The translations under genes and the position numbers were made by a program. From Botryosphaeria dothidea (lineage: Eukaryota; Ascomycota; Dothideomycetes; Botryosphaeriales; Botryosphaeriaceae): a stretch of 64,000 bases of DNA. The notes beneath the pieces are model-generated. The model worked only from the letters and a program-made list of their open reading frames with translations. It made no database searches and was not told the DNA's origin. Positions 1 to 10,998 of the stretch are shown piece by piece (the first letter of the stretch is position 1; every line of letters starts with the position of its first letter). The stretch lies in NCBI GenBank assembly GCA_011503125.2, contig WWBZ02000015.1, forward strand, positions 124,001-188,000, read 5' to 3'.

Positions 1-2830
1 ACGCTACTTTCTCCTTACAACTAATAATATAACCACGTTCCGCTAGGGCTACCTATTTAAGAAGAAATATTATGCATTTGACACGCTTAAGGATTATATT
101 AAGATGTAGAATACTTAGACCGGGAACTACCCGAAACGAATTCGAATTAATAATGGTCGAGAATTTGTAATAAATCAACTCCGAGCCTATTGCAGCACAA
201 AAGGCATTAAACTTAAGATTTTAGCCCCCTACATACCTGAATAGAATAGCAAGGCTAAGAAGGCTAATTATATTATCGAAACCCGAATTAGATTAATGCT
301 TTAAGATGCCGGACTGCCCTTATTTCTCTGGCTAGAAACCTTGAATACCGCAATCAAGATTATTAATCGGACACCCACCAGAATTAACAAGGATTCCAAG
401 ACCCCATACTAGTCCCTCTGCGAGATGCTGGAAATATCGAATACTCTTCCCAATATTACCAATTAGAGGACCTTTGGCTGTACTACCTACGTCTATATTC
501 CAAAGCAACGAAGAACCTAAGGAAATAAGCTCGAGCTTAGAGCTTAGAAGGGAAATCTCATCGGATATAAGGGAGATAATATCTACCGTATCTACTTGCC
601 TAGTAAGCGTGTTATTATTAGAAGCTCCTATGTTATATTTAATGAATCGAATCTAGACCTTCCTAATATTTTAAATAAGGACCTCTTAGATGAGGAGGAC
701 CCTATAATCGAATACGTTAGACTCCCCCTTAATTCGGAGGGTGGAACTCTATTAGATCTACCTTAGTATTAAATTGAATCTTAGCAATTAGAAGAATATG
801 AATAGATGAATAGACTCTAGTTAATTGCTTAACAAGCTCTACGAATTTAAGATTAACCAGACTCACCTAGATCAACTAGCACTTTTAACCTGCCTGAATT
901 ACCTAATCTCGGAATAACACGTTAATCTTTAATCGAATCTCTACTAATTTCGGATATAGAACAACATCTGCCACCAATTAATAACCAAGACTAACTATTA
1001 GAGTTATCGGAATCACCTTCGGCTTTAATACCTATGGCCAACTAAGAAGAATCGAGCTAGCCTACCCTAGTTCGAAAATCATCACGCCCTAAGATTTAGA
1101 TAGAGAAGGGCTAAACTTATCGAAGAATTATAGAAGCACGCACCGGTAAACCTAGACGTCCACGCACTATTCTGTCAATTCTACCACTAATTACGGCATA
1201 TTGTTTTGCCATCGGGCTGGATCACGCGCCCAAAATCAAGGACCTACCACCAGAACCACGAGACTAGACTAAAGCTATAAATTATCCTCTCAGGGATTAT
1301 TGGATTCAAGCTACTACGAAGGAAATTGATCAATATAAGAAGAATGGTACCTAGACACTTACTGAGCCACCTGATTCAGTTAGGATCTTACCCTGTACCT
1401 GGGTCTTCAAGTATAAGGCTGATTTAACCGGAAATCTCGTATCTTGCAAGGCAAGACTTTGTATTAGAGGAGACAAGCAACGCCCTGGACTTGACTATCT
1501 TGAAACCTTTGCATTAGTCGTTAAGCTAGCCACCTTCAAGATTATCATGGCTCTTATTATAATTCTAGATCTCGAATACTACTAATTGGATATCTCCTCA
1601 GTATTTATTAACGGCAAGATCGATAAGGATGATGTCTATATGGTACTTCCACCGGGATTTAATGACTAACCAAATAGAACTAATCTCGTTGCACATCTCC
1701 GGAAGGCACTCTATGGATTAAAACAAGCTCTACGCATCTGGCAACAGGAGATTACTCGATATCTCGCAACCATTCAATATTTCCCACTGGAATCAGACCC
1801 CTGCGTATTCCAACATGCTTATAACAAGGGAATCATCATTGACTATGTAGATGACTTAATCCTTATTTATAAGGATAAGGATATCATTAATCTCGCAAAA
1901 GACCAACTGTCAGCCAAGTACGAATTACGCGATTTGGGACCAATTCATTACTACCTCGGCATGAGGATCGTTAGAGATCGCCCAAATAAGATAATATAGA
2001 TTAGTCAAGAGTCTTACATTCAGAGGATACTATCCAGGCATCATATGGAGAATTGCAAGCCAATATCAATACCAATGGAATAATCTGGAGCTTTATTCAC
2101 ACCAAGAGCTGAAGAACAAGCCCCAATTAACCTAATCAATAAATATCAATCCCTTATTGGATTAATTAGATACGCGGCGAATATGACACGAGCTGATATT
2201 ACTTACGCAACCCACAAGCTCTATTAGTTCACTTACAACCCCTTAGAATCTCATCTGAATGCAGCCTACCGGATTCTCAGATATTTAAAGGGTAAACTAG
2301 ATCTTTCAATCAAATTCCAAGCCTCTAAAGATGATTAGCTAAATCTCTAGGGATTTAGTGATGCTGCTTATGCTGACAATAAGGAGAATCGGGCTAGTAC
2401 TTAAGGATACGTATTTCTGGCTGCCGGAGGACCTATCTCGTTTAAATCAACTAAGCAAAGCAATGTAGCTATATTATCCACTAAAGCTGAATACGTGGTA
2501 ATAACCCTCGCGGCAAAGGAAGCTCTCTAGATTAAGAATCTCCTCAATAAACTCGGATATCATAGATCTAACTTAGGACCAATCCAAATGAATGGCGATA
2601 ATCAACCAGCAATTAGTCTTACTCGACCTAACCGCAAGGATAATTCCAGGATCAAATATATTAAGACTTAGTATTACTTTATTCGCCAGCAAGTCGAAAA
2701 GGAGAAGATTAAATTGAACTACGTCCCAACTGAGCACATAATTACTGACGTGCTTACCAAACCATTATCCAAATTAAAGTTTCAACGTTTTGTCAATCAA
2801 ATTGGACTTTGTAAGCAACCCGAATTGTAA
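1..2830 (+). pseudogene. copia-1 Pol remnant (integrase, RT, RNase H)
   Basis: Integrase core sequence is readable in about 60-450. RT follows from about 1370 with the copia motif TWVFKYKAD, the ALYGLKQ motif near 1715 and the catalytic DYVDDLILI near 1840. RNase H follows with SDAAYAD near 2355 and STKAEY near 2480. The frame ends KQPEL then TAA at 2828. At least a dozen in-frame TAG/TAA codons interrupt it, nearly all explained by CAG/CAA-to-TAG/TAA or TGG-to-TAG. It cannot encode a working polyprotein. Confidence 0.9.
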
Positions 2831-2917
2831 AGTATTGATTCTATATTTTACTATTCTGCTTTTATATTACTACCTTCCTTATTTGGTAATTATTCCGGAG
2901 GTAATTAATCTAGAGGG

Positions 2918-3084
2918 TGTAATAGAAAATGAGCTCAATCACCTCCGTTATCTATTATTGGATAGCATATTAGCTTAGTTATTTATTCTAAGACGTCTTG
3001 GGAGCAACACCACGAGCGCCTCAGCAATCAAGCAATCAAGTCATTCATTCATCGATTCCGACCGATCAAGCGCAAATTTCATCA
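2918..3084 (+). repeat. 3' LTR of copia-1
   Basis: 167-bp LTR from TGTAATAGAAAATGAGC to AAATTTCATCA, TG...CA ended, directly after the polypurine tract. It is defined by comparison with the solo copy at 26939-27103, whose ends are fixed by a 5-bp duplication. The start here reads TGTAA where the other copies have TGATG. Confidence 0.88.
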
Positions 3085-3241
3085 CTTACTTAAGAACCGT
3101 CTAGAACTAGTGCCGGCGGCGGGCATCGTCGGCGTCTTATAGTAGGTCCTACGAGCGTCGGGTAAGAGCGTCCGGTTTCTCTCCTTATTTCCCTGGTCGG
3201 TATATAATCTTAAAGTTAAATTCGGAGAGGAATTAGGCCTA
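3085..3241. other. unassigned GC-mixed stretch
   Basis: About 160 bp between the copia-1 LTR and repeat R1. It shows no open frame or recognisable repeat end and is probably older flanking sequence. Confidence 0.4.
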
Positions 3242-3481
3242 TATAACGAGCGGGCCTCTGCCTCTAAGGATCCAAACACCAAAGAGGGAGAAAACCTGTC
3301 GAGGGTTTTCCTTGAGTGGGTACAAGAAGAGGTACGTAAGGAACGAGTAGACGACTGAAGACTGAGCACTGCGTGCGAAGGCCTTGTTACCAATAGAGTC
3401 CAAATTCTATTGTAAAGTTGACCACGAAGGTCAAAACTATCTAAGGAGTGTGGTTTATATATACGTAGGAGAGTATCTACA
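3242..3481. repeat. LTR-like repeat R1, copy 1
   Basis: About 240 bp that recur nearly unchanged at 26725-27148, once the solo LTR nested in that copy is removed. Ends are TGTAACGAG (here TATAACGAG, a G-to-A change) and GTCTACA, with a TATA-like ggtttatatatac near one end, so it looks like an LTR. Both copies are followed by ATCTA. No target duplication is found, so the family is not assigned. The antisense open frame across it is a by-product. Confidence 0.6.
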
Positions 3482-3949
3482 ATCTATGTGCTCAATAGGC
3501 GGGTTGCGCTCAATGGCGCGTAGTCTTCTAAGCGAGCTGTTGTGACTGAGCAGGATGGCTCAGTAGGTGGGGCCCGCTCAGGCAGCCTTGGCAATCTGAG
3601 CGGGTGATAATGATAATGATGAATTCATAGACCGTCCCAGCCGCCGAAGGCAGCTATGCGGCATACGGCCGGTTCCTCTGCGCCCGCTAGGCCCGTTTAG
3701 GCCTAAGCGAGACAGCGGAGCCTGACCTGATTTCTATCTAACCTATATACCTCTGTATATACGTCTCGTAGCGCTACGGTCTTCCCGCAGCGCCAGCATT
3801 TCCCGTGAACTATCCCGTCTTCCTCCAGCGTTAAGCTTTATACTATATGCGCGATATCGCTCCGAATTGCCTAAGGAGCTTGGTTGCTATTATAAACTTT
3901 GCTGCTGCTATGGCTGTGCTACGCTAGCTTAGCAGCTTCCTTAGATCCG

Positions 3950-6900
3950 TCGTCTAGCGTCTCCGCCCCCTCTCTTCCGGCGTACGGAAGATAAGTCTCA
4001 GCTCGTCGAACTTGCTACACATGTATAGCACGTGGCTAACGGTCTGTAGCCCGCGCCCGTAGTCGCATTCACTAGATATTATGCCTAGTACGCGTCTCTA
4101 ATGGAGGAAGTGTCTTAGCCCGATCTTGCCCGTTCTTATCTGCACTATCAACGAGCTTAGGGCCCTTGGTATACCTCGGTAGAGTGCCAAGGCCTTCCTA
4201 CTCGGCTCCGGGGCTACTTTAAAGAGCTGCATGCCACGTTCGCTATCCCGCCAGGTCTATTTCCATTCTTCCATCACCACCTGGTTAATAGCTTATTTAA
4301 GTGCTGCCACCAAGCTCGTTCGTATATTTAATTATATTCTATACTCTATAGTGCGGCCCTCTCGGGCTGCCGCTTTAGCGAGTTTGTTAGCCTCTTCGTT
4401 GCCCGGCACTCCCTGGTGCGCGGGGATCCAGTAGAAGCCCACAGATGTACCCTTCTGCTGGAGCCCTGTCAGCTTCGCGATAATGGAGCCCAGTAGGTAT
4501 TGCCCGGACTACTCGCTAGGTGTCACGAGTGCGCGTAGCGCTGCTTAATTGTCAGTAAAGACAGCTATCTTTCGCTTGCCATAAGCCATCTTAGCTTCTG
4601 CGAGCTCGAGAGCCATTACTATGCCCTGGAGCTCGGCAGTAAAGACTGTCGCGGACTTTACCGTACCCATATACTTCGTGCGCCTCGTTTTTGCGGCAGG
4701 GGCGGTCGCCGCGGCACCAACATGTCCGTCTATTACGCTTCTATCAGTGTAGATGGCCAGCGTGTCTGTGTCTTTTCTGGTCTGATCGTGCTAACATATC
4801 GCTAGTTCGCGTGACTTTGCTATATACACGTCAGCCGGCTTCTGCTATGGGGGGAAGAGGTATAGCAGCCTCTGCTCAATGTTGGTTAGCAGGCCGTCCA
4901 GCCGTTCGTTCCAATACTCCCTGATTTTAAGCATCGGGCTACGCGTGTTTAGGCAGTCGCGCTTTCTCGAGTCCTATGTGCGTTCTGTAAGCTAGATTAG
5001 TTGCTAGTATAGCGGTGTCGATGCCATCCGCAGGAGCGTCTCGCCCATGTACTTTTTAACTACTTGCGCGGCGGGGAGTAGGAATAGCTCGACGTCGAGC
5101 GCCGCTTTCGATATAGCTCTAAAGGCGCCAGCTATAATTCGAGCCGCCCGATATTAAATCGCTTCTACGGTATCTATAAGCCGGGCTTCTATCGGTCTAC
5201 TACGCTAGCTTCCTATAGCCTAGATACTATAGTAGTACAGAATCCGCGGTAGGATAATAGATCTATAGATCTGGCGCAGTCCTAGGGTGGGGACTCCCTA
5301 CGTCGAGCCCGCGATGCTGGAAAGTGCTGCTAGGGTTATGGTTGCGCGGGCTTGCAGCTGCTAGACATGCGTCTTGCCGCTTAGCTTCTGATCGAGGAAT
5401 ACTCCTAGGAAGCGGCAGCTATCGCTGGGGCTAAGGTAACGGCCTCCGAGGGTAATGCCTTGCTCCGTGTTAAACCGCGCGGGAGTCTTCGTAAAGTGCG
5501 TTAGTTCGTATTTATTTACGGCAAAGACCGACGCGTGCATAGCTGCCCATCTCTCCGCCTAGGCATGGGCTTCGGTAAGGAGTCGATAGTTCTCTTCAGT
5601 AGACGAGCTGACTACGAGCAAGTTCACGTCATCTATATATCCGATTACCATGACTCCTTGTACTGCGCATGTCTCGAGGAGGTCTGCGTTGTAGAAGAGG
5701 TACAGCATCGGTGAGAGCGGCGAGCCTTGCGGGATGCCGGATAGGGTGCCGTAGCACGCTTCTACGCCGTCGCTAAGCTTAAGTTTTGTCTGTCTTTCGG
5801 AGAGGAAGCTTCTAATCCACTTAAGCGCCCTACCGCCTATACGTCTTTTGCGTAGGTTGTGCAGGAGACGGGGGTGAGAGACGTTGTCGTACGCGCCAGA
5901 GACGTCTAGTTGAAGGAGGGTTGCCACTCGCGGCTCCGCCGAGTTCTACGCGCTGTGCACCGTCTCGACCAGAAGGTGTACGGCGTGCTCGGTGGAGCGG
6001 CCGTGACGGCCCCCAATGTGGCTCTGGGGTAGGAGATCGAAGCGCTCGACGAGGTAGCTCATGCGCCTCGCTATGATGGATTCTAGGATCTTGCCGATCG
6101 TGTTGGTGAGTGCGATTGGCCGGTAGGACTTGGGGTCCGTATAGTCGTCCTTCTTGTGTTTACGGAGCGCCAGCGTGATCGACTGTCTGAACTGGCTTGG
6201 GCAGTGTCCCAGCCTCAGGCTTGCATTGTACACCGTTGTAAGAGTGGGAACGAGAGCGGGTCCGAGCTGCTGGAGGATGCCATTCGGGATGCCGTCCGGG
6301 CATGGTGCCTTCCACGGCTTCGCTCTCTGCATGGCCAGCCTCACCTCCTCCACCGTGATGTCCGGCCAAGGCATCTCTTGTGGGTAGACAAATCCTTCCA
6401 TGTCAGACAGGTCCGCTTGCGGGGGCTCGGGGAAGAAGGCCTCCCGGAGGGTGTCGAGTTTCTCCTTTGGCTGTTCTGCATAGGTCGAGTCCGGCCTCCT
6501 CAGAGCTGGCATATGGCTGGATTGGTTTGCCTCCCGGTTCTGAGCCCACTTGGCCAATCTCCAGATGCCGTTGTCCTTCGTGGCCGCAGACTCGATCTTT
6601 GTCCGATGTTCCTGTTGCAGCGCTTTTTGAATCAGCCTGCCTTTCTTGTTCCTCGTCGAACGGTATCTCTCCCAGTCGTCCTCCGACCGGGTTCTCTGCC
6701 AGATCCTGCGCAGCCTCCGCGTCTCCATCTGGACCTCCTTGCACTCTTTCGTCCACCCTAACATCGACCGCGGCGACACTCGCAGCGGCGGAGTCGATGT
6801 CTCAATCGCCTCTTTGATGGCTTGGATCAGGGCCCCAGTGAGGTTCTCGAGTGCCTCAACCGAGCGTGGCGGTTTTGCTGAAGGGAGGGTTTTCTCGAAT

Positions 6901-7652
6901 GTCTGCTTGAGCTTCGTGGTGTCTGTACTTTTCCAGTTCGGCCTTGCTTCCGTTGGGCGCCTCGGCGGGGACAGGTCCACCACCGTACTTATGGGAATGT
7001 GGTCCGAGTCTTGCTGGAGGTCCTCTCTCACCTGGCACTTGACTAGGTGCTCAAGGATGCCTATCGTCATGAACGCCAGGTCTATGGTGGTTTGAGCGTC
7101 GTTTCTCGCGAAGGTGGGGATCGCCGGTGGGGAGGCTAGGCGCAGTGAGAAGCGCTCTAGCAGGTCAATGAGCTCGTCTGCCTCTCGATCCTGATGGCTG
7201 TACTCGGGCCCCGTCCAGAGCGGGTGGTGGAGATTAAAGTCGCCGAGCACGACATGTTGGTCGGTCGGATAATCTCGTAGGGCTGCAGCTAGCGTGTATA
7301 GTGGGCTCGTCGCCCCCGTCGTTCGCGGCGGGTTGTAGACGTTGTGGATATGGACTGTGTCCCCTACGTTGCTGTTGTTCGCGAGCTTGAGATGTAGTGT
7401 GCATAGGTCGGATGTATGGTAGGTCACCGTCCACGATGAGGACGCTATCCGCTTATTTACGAATATATATATCCTAGCGGGACCGTTAAAGTGTAATAGC
7501 TTAAACTCCCTCTTTAGTGGGTGGTATATCGTGTCTCGAAAGGGGTTCTTCCACGGCTCCTGTAGGGTAATAATATCGAACTCGCGTGTCCGCCTGTCCC
7601 GGAAGAGGGGAGCCATCACCTTGGTCCTGGATCTCATAACGTTGTACTGCAA
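3950..7652 (-). pseudogene. LINE-1 ORF2: endonuclease, RT, RNase H
   Basis: Starts at the ATG at 7652 just after ORF1. Residues 1-200 form an APE-like endonuclease (ITLQEPW, VLGDFNLHHPLW, DSDHIPI). RT follows (PDGIPNGI, SYRPIALTN, LQLDVSGAYDNVSHPR, GIPQGSPLSPMLY, catalytic GYIDDVNLL near 5630). RNase H lies around 4300-4750 (FTAELQGI, YWIPAHQGVPGNEEANKLA). A C-terminal Cys-His motif (CDYG...SHVLYMC) lies near 4050. The endonuclease-RT part is one 568-codon frame. The first stop is a TAG near 5945 where the Tad family usually has Trp or another residue; more TAGs follow. Confidence 0.9.
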
Positions 7653-7671
7653 TATGGAGATCTGCCGGTCT

Positions 7672-9333
7672 TTAGTTATCGAGCATCGTAATCTCGTTGC
7701 TGGGTGGCTGTGTGCTTAGCTGCTGAGCATTCGTGGCTTGCTTAGTCGACATGACTAGCGCCTCCTCCCGGAGCTGCTGGCTTGCCCTAATTAGGCTATC
7801 GATTTCCTCCTGCCGCTCGCTTCGTATCACCTCATCTTTAGGCTCGGCGTGCAGTGACCTCGGTCTTCCGCGCTTCCTGGTCAGGCGTGCTGCCGGAGCT
7901 ACTGGCGTTTGGTTCGTCATCCGTTCCGTAAGTTGGACTGTCTGCGTTGGTGTCTTGGTCGTGGTTAATGGTCTCTTGCCAATAGTTTCGGGGTGAAGGA
8001 ATAGCCTTATGGCCTTGGCTCGCTCCACCCTGTCCTTCTCTCTCTTCCTCTCCGGGTAGACCGCGCTCTACGCCGTGTGGGAGCGCTTGCACGCGGCGCA
8101 CTTGCGCTCCGCGTTCGGATCCTCCTTCTGGCCGCATTCCTTGGAGCTGTGCTAGCCTGCACAGTAGCCATAGGCTTGCGGTGCTTAACACTAGGTTCCT
8201 ATATGGCCGTATTTCTAGCAGTTGAAGCACTGCTTGACTTTGCATGTCCGGTCGTAGAGCTCGCACGAGAGCATCTCCGCTTGCTACACTATCCCGCCGG
8301 TAATCGCTGCGTTGGCGTCCTCCGCCCTGCTAAATTCTATTACTAGGGACGACGCCCTTTTGTTAGTGGAAGCCTTCGTCAGCCAGCCCACGTATCTGAT
8401 TTCGGCATTGGGAAGTAGCGGCTTGTTCTCTGCCTCGAGCAGCTTGATGGCGTTCTCCATATCTGAGGGATCTATTAACTTTGTATGTACGCCGTGCACG
8501 ATGACGCCGTACGTCTACGTCACGATCCGCGCCGATCCTCCAAACGTCTCGACCCAGCCGTGTGCGCTTTCTTGCAGTATCTCTTTCTCTTGCTGGTTCC
8601 TCGTGTACACCGCGATGTCCCCGCTCCGAAGCTGCTTCGCCGCGATTACCTGAATCTTGTTCATCTCGGGGTCCGTCTGCGACTTCAGGGCACGGTTAAC
8701 GCGTTCTTTAAGGTGTATCGGGGTCTGCGAGCGGAGGTGGCTAACCATCTACGGGTCTATAAGTTTGATTACCAGTTCACGGCATTTCTCGGTCGGGCTC
8801 GGCGCGAGGTTGGGCTGCGCTTGCGCTTGCGCTGTCGTTCGCAGCGCTGCTACTCGCGCCCAGGTCATAGGGCTCTGTTGTGTGTTCTGCTGGAAAAGAG
8901 GGACTGCCGTGTTAATAGTGTTAGTAGTGCGCTTAATGGCGCTAGTGTCCTTCTTGATGTCGTTCGCGGTCTGAAGGACTAAGCTCACGGCCGCCTTCAG
9001 CTCGGCCGGCGTCGGTTGGCCGAGGGCTTTATCGCATAGCTCGACGGCGCTCTCGATTAGCGGGGCGATAGTAGGGTAGCGGAAGCTGCGTCTATGGTCG
9101 CCTGCATCGTTAAGGAGCTGCTTTGCCTGGGTCCTAAGCTGTACGGCGTGCTCGTAGAGTGAGAGTGGGTTATCGCCCGGTCGCAAGGCGTCGGCGACCG
9201 CCATAGCGGGTAATCCGGTATTAGGCGATAGCGGATTACCGGTAGAGCGGGTTAGCGCGTGTTGCAGGGCGATTGCGCGTGGTTGTGAGGCGTAATTCCA
9301 AGAATTCGTTCTCGCTGCAAGTGGTTGTTTTCC
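7672..9333 (-). pseudogene. LINE-1 ORF1 (Gag-like nucleic-acid binding)
   Basis: One frame in several open segments separated by TAG stops. The N-terminal segment (9336-8749) is helical, the middle (8748-8284) contains an RRM-like IRYVGWLTKAS stretch, and the C-terminal part has CCHC-like cysteines (CKVKQCFNC, KYGHIGT, CAACKRSH around 8080-8240) and a basic tail ending at 7672. Stops sit inside the zinc-knuckle cysteine pattern at expected Trp/Gln sites, so it is inactive. Confidence 0.82.
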
Positions 9334-9348
9334 CAATCTGAGCGGGTG

Positions 9349-9463
9349 GGTCTAGTTGAGCGCGAGGTCACGTGACCTCGGATCTTTATGACCCCGACTT
9401 CTGTTGTTCCGGCGGGGCTGATCCCTAACTTCCTCAACCTGTGGCGGCTGCGCCGTAACATAT
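9349..9463. other. remnant between two LINE insertions
   Basis: Host sequence of the LINE-1 insertion. Joined across LINE-1 to 3487-3606 it would make about 240 bp running from TGTGCTCAATAGG to CGCCGTAACA (ends at 9460), i.e. TG...CA ended. It may be a split LTR, but the flanking 5-mers (ATCTA and TATAA) do not match, so this is only a possibility. Confidence 0.35.
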
Positions 9464-9476
9464 AAGAATGCTCCTA

Positions 9477-9935
9477 GTGGATGGCCCGCCGGAGAAGTGG
9501 CGGGCAGACGTGCGCGCAGTCAAAGCAACGGCGGCATTTGCTCTGGCCACGGGAAGACTGATCGCAACCAAAGACTGAGAGCTCAATCCTTCTCAAGCTA
9601 AATTAACTCCTTCTCCAGCCAGCCGTCACGCCGCTACAGGGACTGACAGCACTCGGGAAGTGGTCTCGAAGGGGATGGTATGAGGGGTGCAGGGAGGATA
9701 GCTCTATTTTCACATTTCCTTTGTTTTGTTCTCGCGTTTTATTTTGCGTTATCTGCTAGTGCTTTTGGTTGTCTATTTTTAAATTGTTGAACAGGAGGGA
9801 GAATGATTTCTTTGCATTCAGCGTGCTGGGCTTTGAATGAACCGGGATCCTAATGTAGATTAGCGTCGAATAGCGTTACTTGTCCCTATGGTCTACTGAG
9901 GCCGACGGGGTGTATGAATCATCATCATCATCATC
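9477..9935 (+). mobile_element. 5'-truncated Tad-like LINE copy with (ATC)n tail
   Basis: 459 bp with a 13-bp target duplication AAGAATGCTCCTA at 9464-9476 and 9936-9948. Its 3' half (from about 9640) matches the 3' end of LINE-2 (27225-27480, opposite strand), including the stretch around ctactgaggccgacggggtg. It carries only the last coding bases and the 3' UTR and ends in (ATC)n, where LINE-2 ends in poly-A. Unlike the equivalent part of LINE-2 it is barely mutated. Confidence 0.92.
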
Positions 9936-9948
9936 AAGAATGCTCCTA

Positions 9949-10046
9949 ACAAAATCCGTAAGTACTACGCATACCATAAGGACGCGCCCGAGCTGCCCGA
10001 ATTCTTTAAGAAGCTCAGTGGACCTCGCTCAGTAAAGGGGGGGTAG
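9949..10046 (+). pseudogene. Ty3/gypsy Pol C-terminal tail
   Basis: Short open stretch reading KIRKYYAYHKDAPELPEF and then ending in TAG after a polypurine run (aaaggggggg) that abuts an LTR. A lysine/aromatic tail right before the polypurine tract is typical of gypsy Pol ends. The upstream part of the element is missing. The truncated LINE copy landed in this piece, because its target duplication reads in frame into it. Confidence 0.6.
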
Positions 10047-10278
10047 TGTCAGGCCCCTTAGGCGCTACCACCTCAGACAGCTGGGCAGATGCCCAGCAGC
10101 AACTAAAGGCCCCAGCTGCACCAAGGACAACTCGGTTAGGCACTAGGGCACGGGCCCAGCGCTAGGCGGTTGGGTATATCTATCCTTCACCCTCTCTTTC
10201 AAACTCTCTTTCCTTTTCTCCTTGTACATAGATTTTTAGTTGAAAGCAATACCATCATTTCGGCTTTGCTGCCTCACA
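10047..10278 (+). repeat. Ty3/gypsy LTR, copy 1
   Basis: 232 bp, TGTCAGGCCCC to GCTGCCTCACA, directly after the polypurine tract. It recurs in reverse at 15925-16509 (split by another LTR) with the same ends, which confirms both boundaries. The downstream flank (cttcc) cannot be paired because the other end of the element is lost. Confidence 0.85.
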
Positions 10279-10589
10279 CTTCCCCACCTCTAGGTGCTAC
10301 GCCGTAGACCCGACCCGTAACATGACGTAGAAGTTACGACTATTAAGCAAGCGCTAGGAAACCTTCGTATTCGGCCTAAGACCGGCATTACAACGAATAT
10401 CCATGCATATACCGAAAATGCCGTCGCGACCAAGGTGCTTAAGAGGCAACCAATAGACGCGAGCCGGAACATCATTTATTGACCACATTGGCCCGCGATT
10501 ACGTGTTCTATTTGCTTTTGCTTACATACGCGTCCTTTCTTTCCTTTTTTCGCCACACAAAAACCTACTCCTACAAAGCTCATCTCCCC
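10279..10589. other. unassigned intergenic stretch
   Basis: Mixed-composition sequence after the gypsy LTR. Short open frames here have no recognisable motif and I see no gene. Confidence 0.4.
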
Positions 10590-10860
10590 CGTTAATATAT
10601 ATCCTGTAAGTCTGATTATTATATGTTGAGTTTTAAGATTAGTAAAAATGAATTGAATTTTGCTAGCTCTATAGCAGCTGTTGAATGAATGTTTCTATAC
10701 ACGTTGAATTAAATGATAACCGAGGAAGTAGTAGATCCGAGGGAAAGTAGAATACCGAGGTATGAGTTGGACCGAGGAAGGAATAGATGTAGTGTCTAAT
10801 GAAATAGTGAGTGACCAGATGATTGGCGTGGTGCTTGATATTATACGTACATAGCCAGCT
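10590..10860 (-). repeat. Repeat R2, copy 1 (family unknown)
   Basis: On the minus strand it matches 33990-34200: the shared core has three spaced CCTCGG words (tacctcggtattctac, then ccctcggatct, then tcctcggttat) followed by a TATA-like gtgtata and a cattcaacagc segment. This could be the end of an LTR plus the start of its internal region (TTCAACA then a primer site), but no termini or duplications were found. Confidence 0.55.
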
Positions 10861-10998
10861 TTCATAATAACGAGAGCAGGGAGTGGCGTCTTACTTTCTC
10901 AGACCGTTCGACGCTTATATTGCGTCAGCTTCTTCCACGCCTAACAAAGAACCAATTGGGGACCTCGTACATTATTGCTTGTCAACGCATGTTTTCCT

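Larger units (their letters stand above)
1..3084 (+). mobile_element. Ty1/copia retrotransposon copia-1, 5' end outside window
   Basis: Degraded copia-type element in integrase, reverse transcriptase, RNase H order, followed by a purine run (tagaggg) directly before an LTR that begins TGT at 2918. The 5' LTR and gag lie left of the window. Premature stops are overwhelmingly TAG/TAA where Gln or Trp is expected, and the sequence is AT-rich, as after RIP. Two solo LTRs of the same family lie at 26939-27103 and 34627-34842. The bases after the LTR (cttac) could be a target duplication, but the other side is not visible. Confidence 0.9.
3607..9333 (-). mobile_element. Full-length Tad1-like LINE (LINE-1)
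   Basis: A 5727-bp non-LTR retrotransposon on the minus strand, flanked by a perfect 15-bp target duplication CAATCTGAGCGGGTG at 3592-3606 and 9334-9348. The 3' end (left) ends in a degenerate (ATC/ATT)n tail instead of poly-A. It has two open frames: ORF1 (Gag-like, zinc knuckles) and ORF2 (APE endonuclease, RT, RNase H, C-terminal zinc motif). RIP-type TAG codons are few across the endonuclease/RT region 5946-7652, where 568 codons stay open, and denser at the 3' third and in ORF1. Confidence 0.93.

Noticed and set aside
3082..3393. A repeated 100-residue minus frame, found again at 26613-26876
   Set aside because: It lies in repeat R1 and is conserved only because the DNA repeat is; it has no domain and runs past the repeat edges.
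3487..3591. LTR split by LINE-1 (3487-3606 joined to 9349-9460)
   Set aside because: Ends look like TG...CA, but the flanking 5-mers do not match and there is no second copy, so it is not listed as an LTR.
6154..7095. Several plus-strand frames (up to 201 codons) opposite LINE-1 ORF2
   Set aside because: They are antisense shadows of a 568-codon endonuclease/RT frame with clear motifs.
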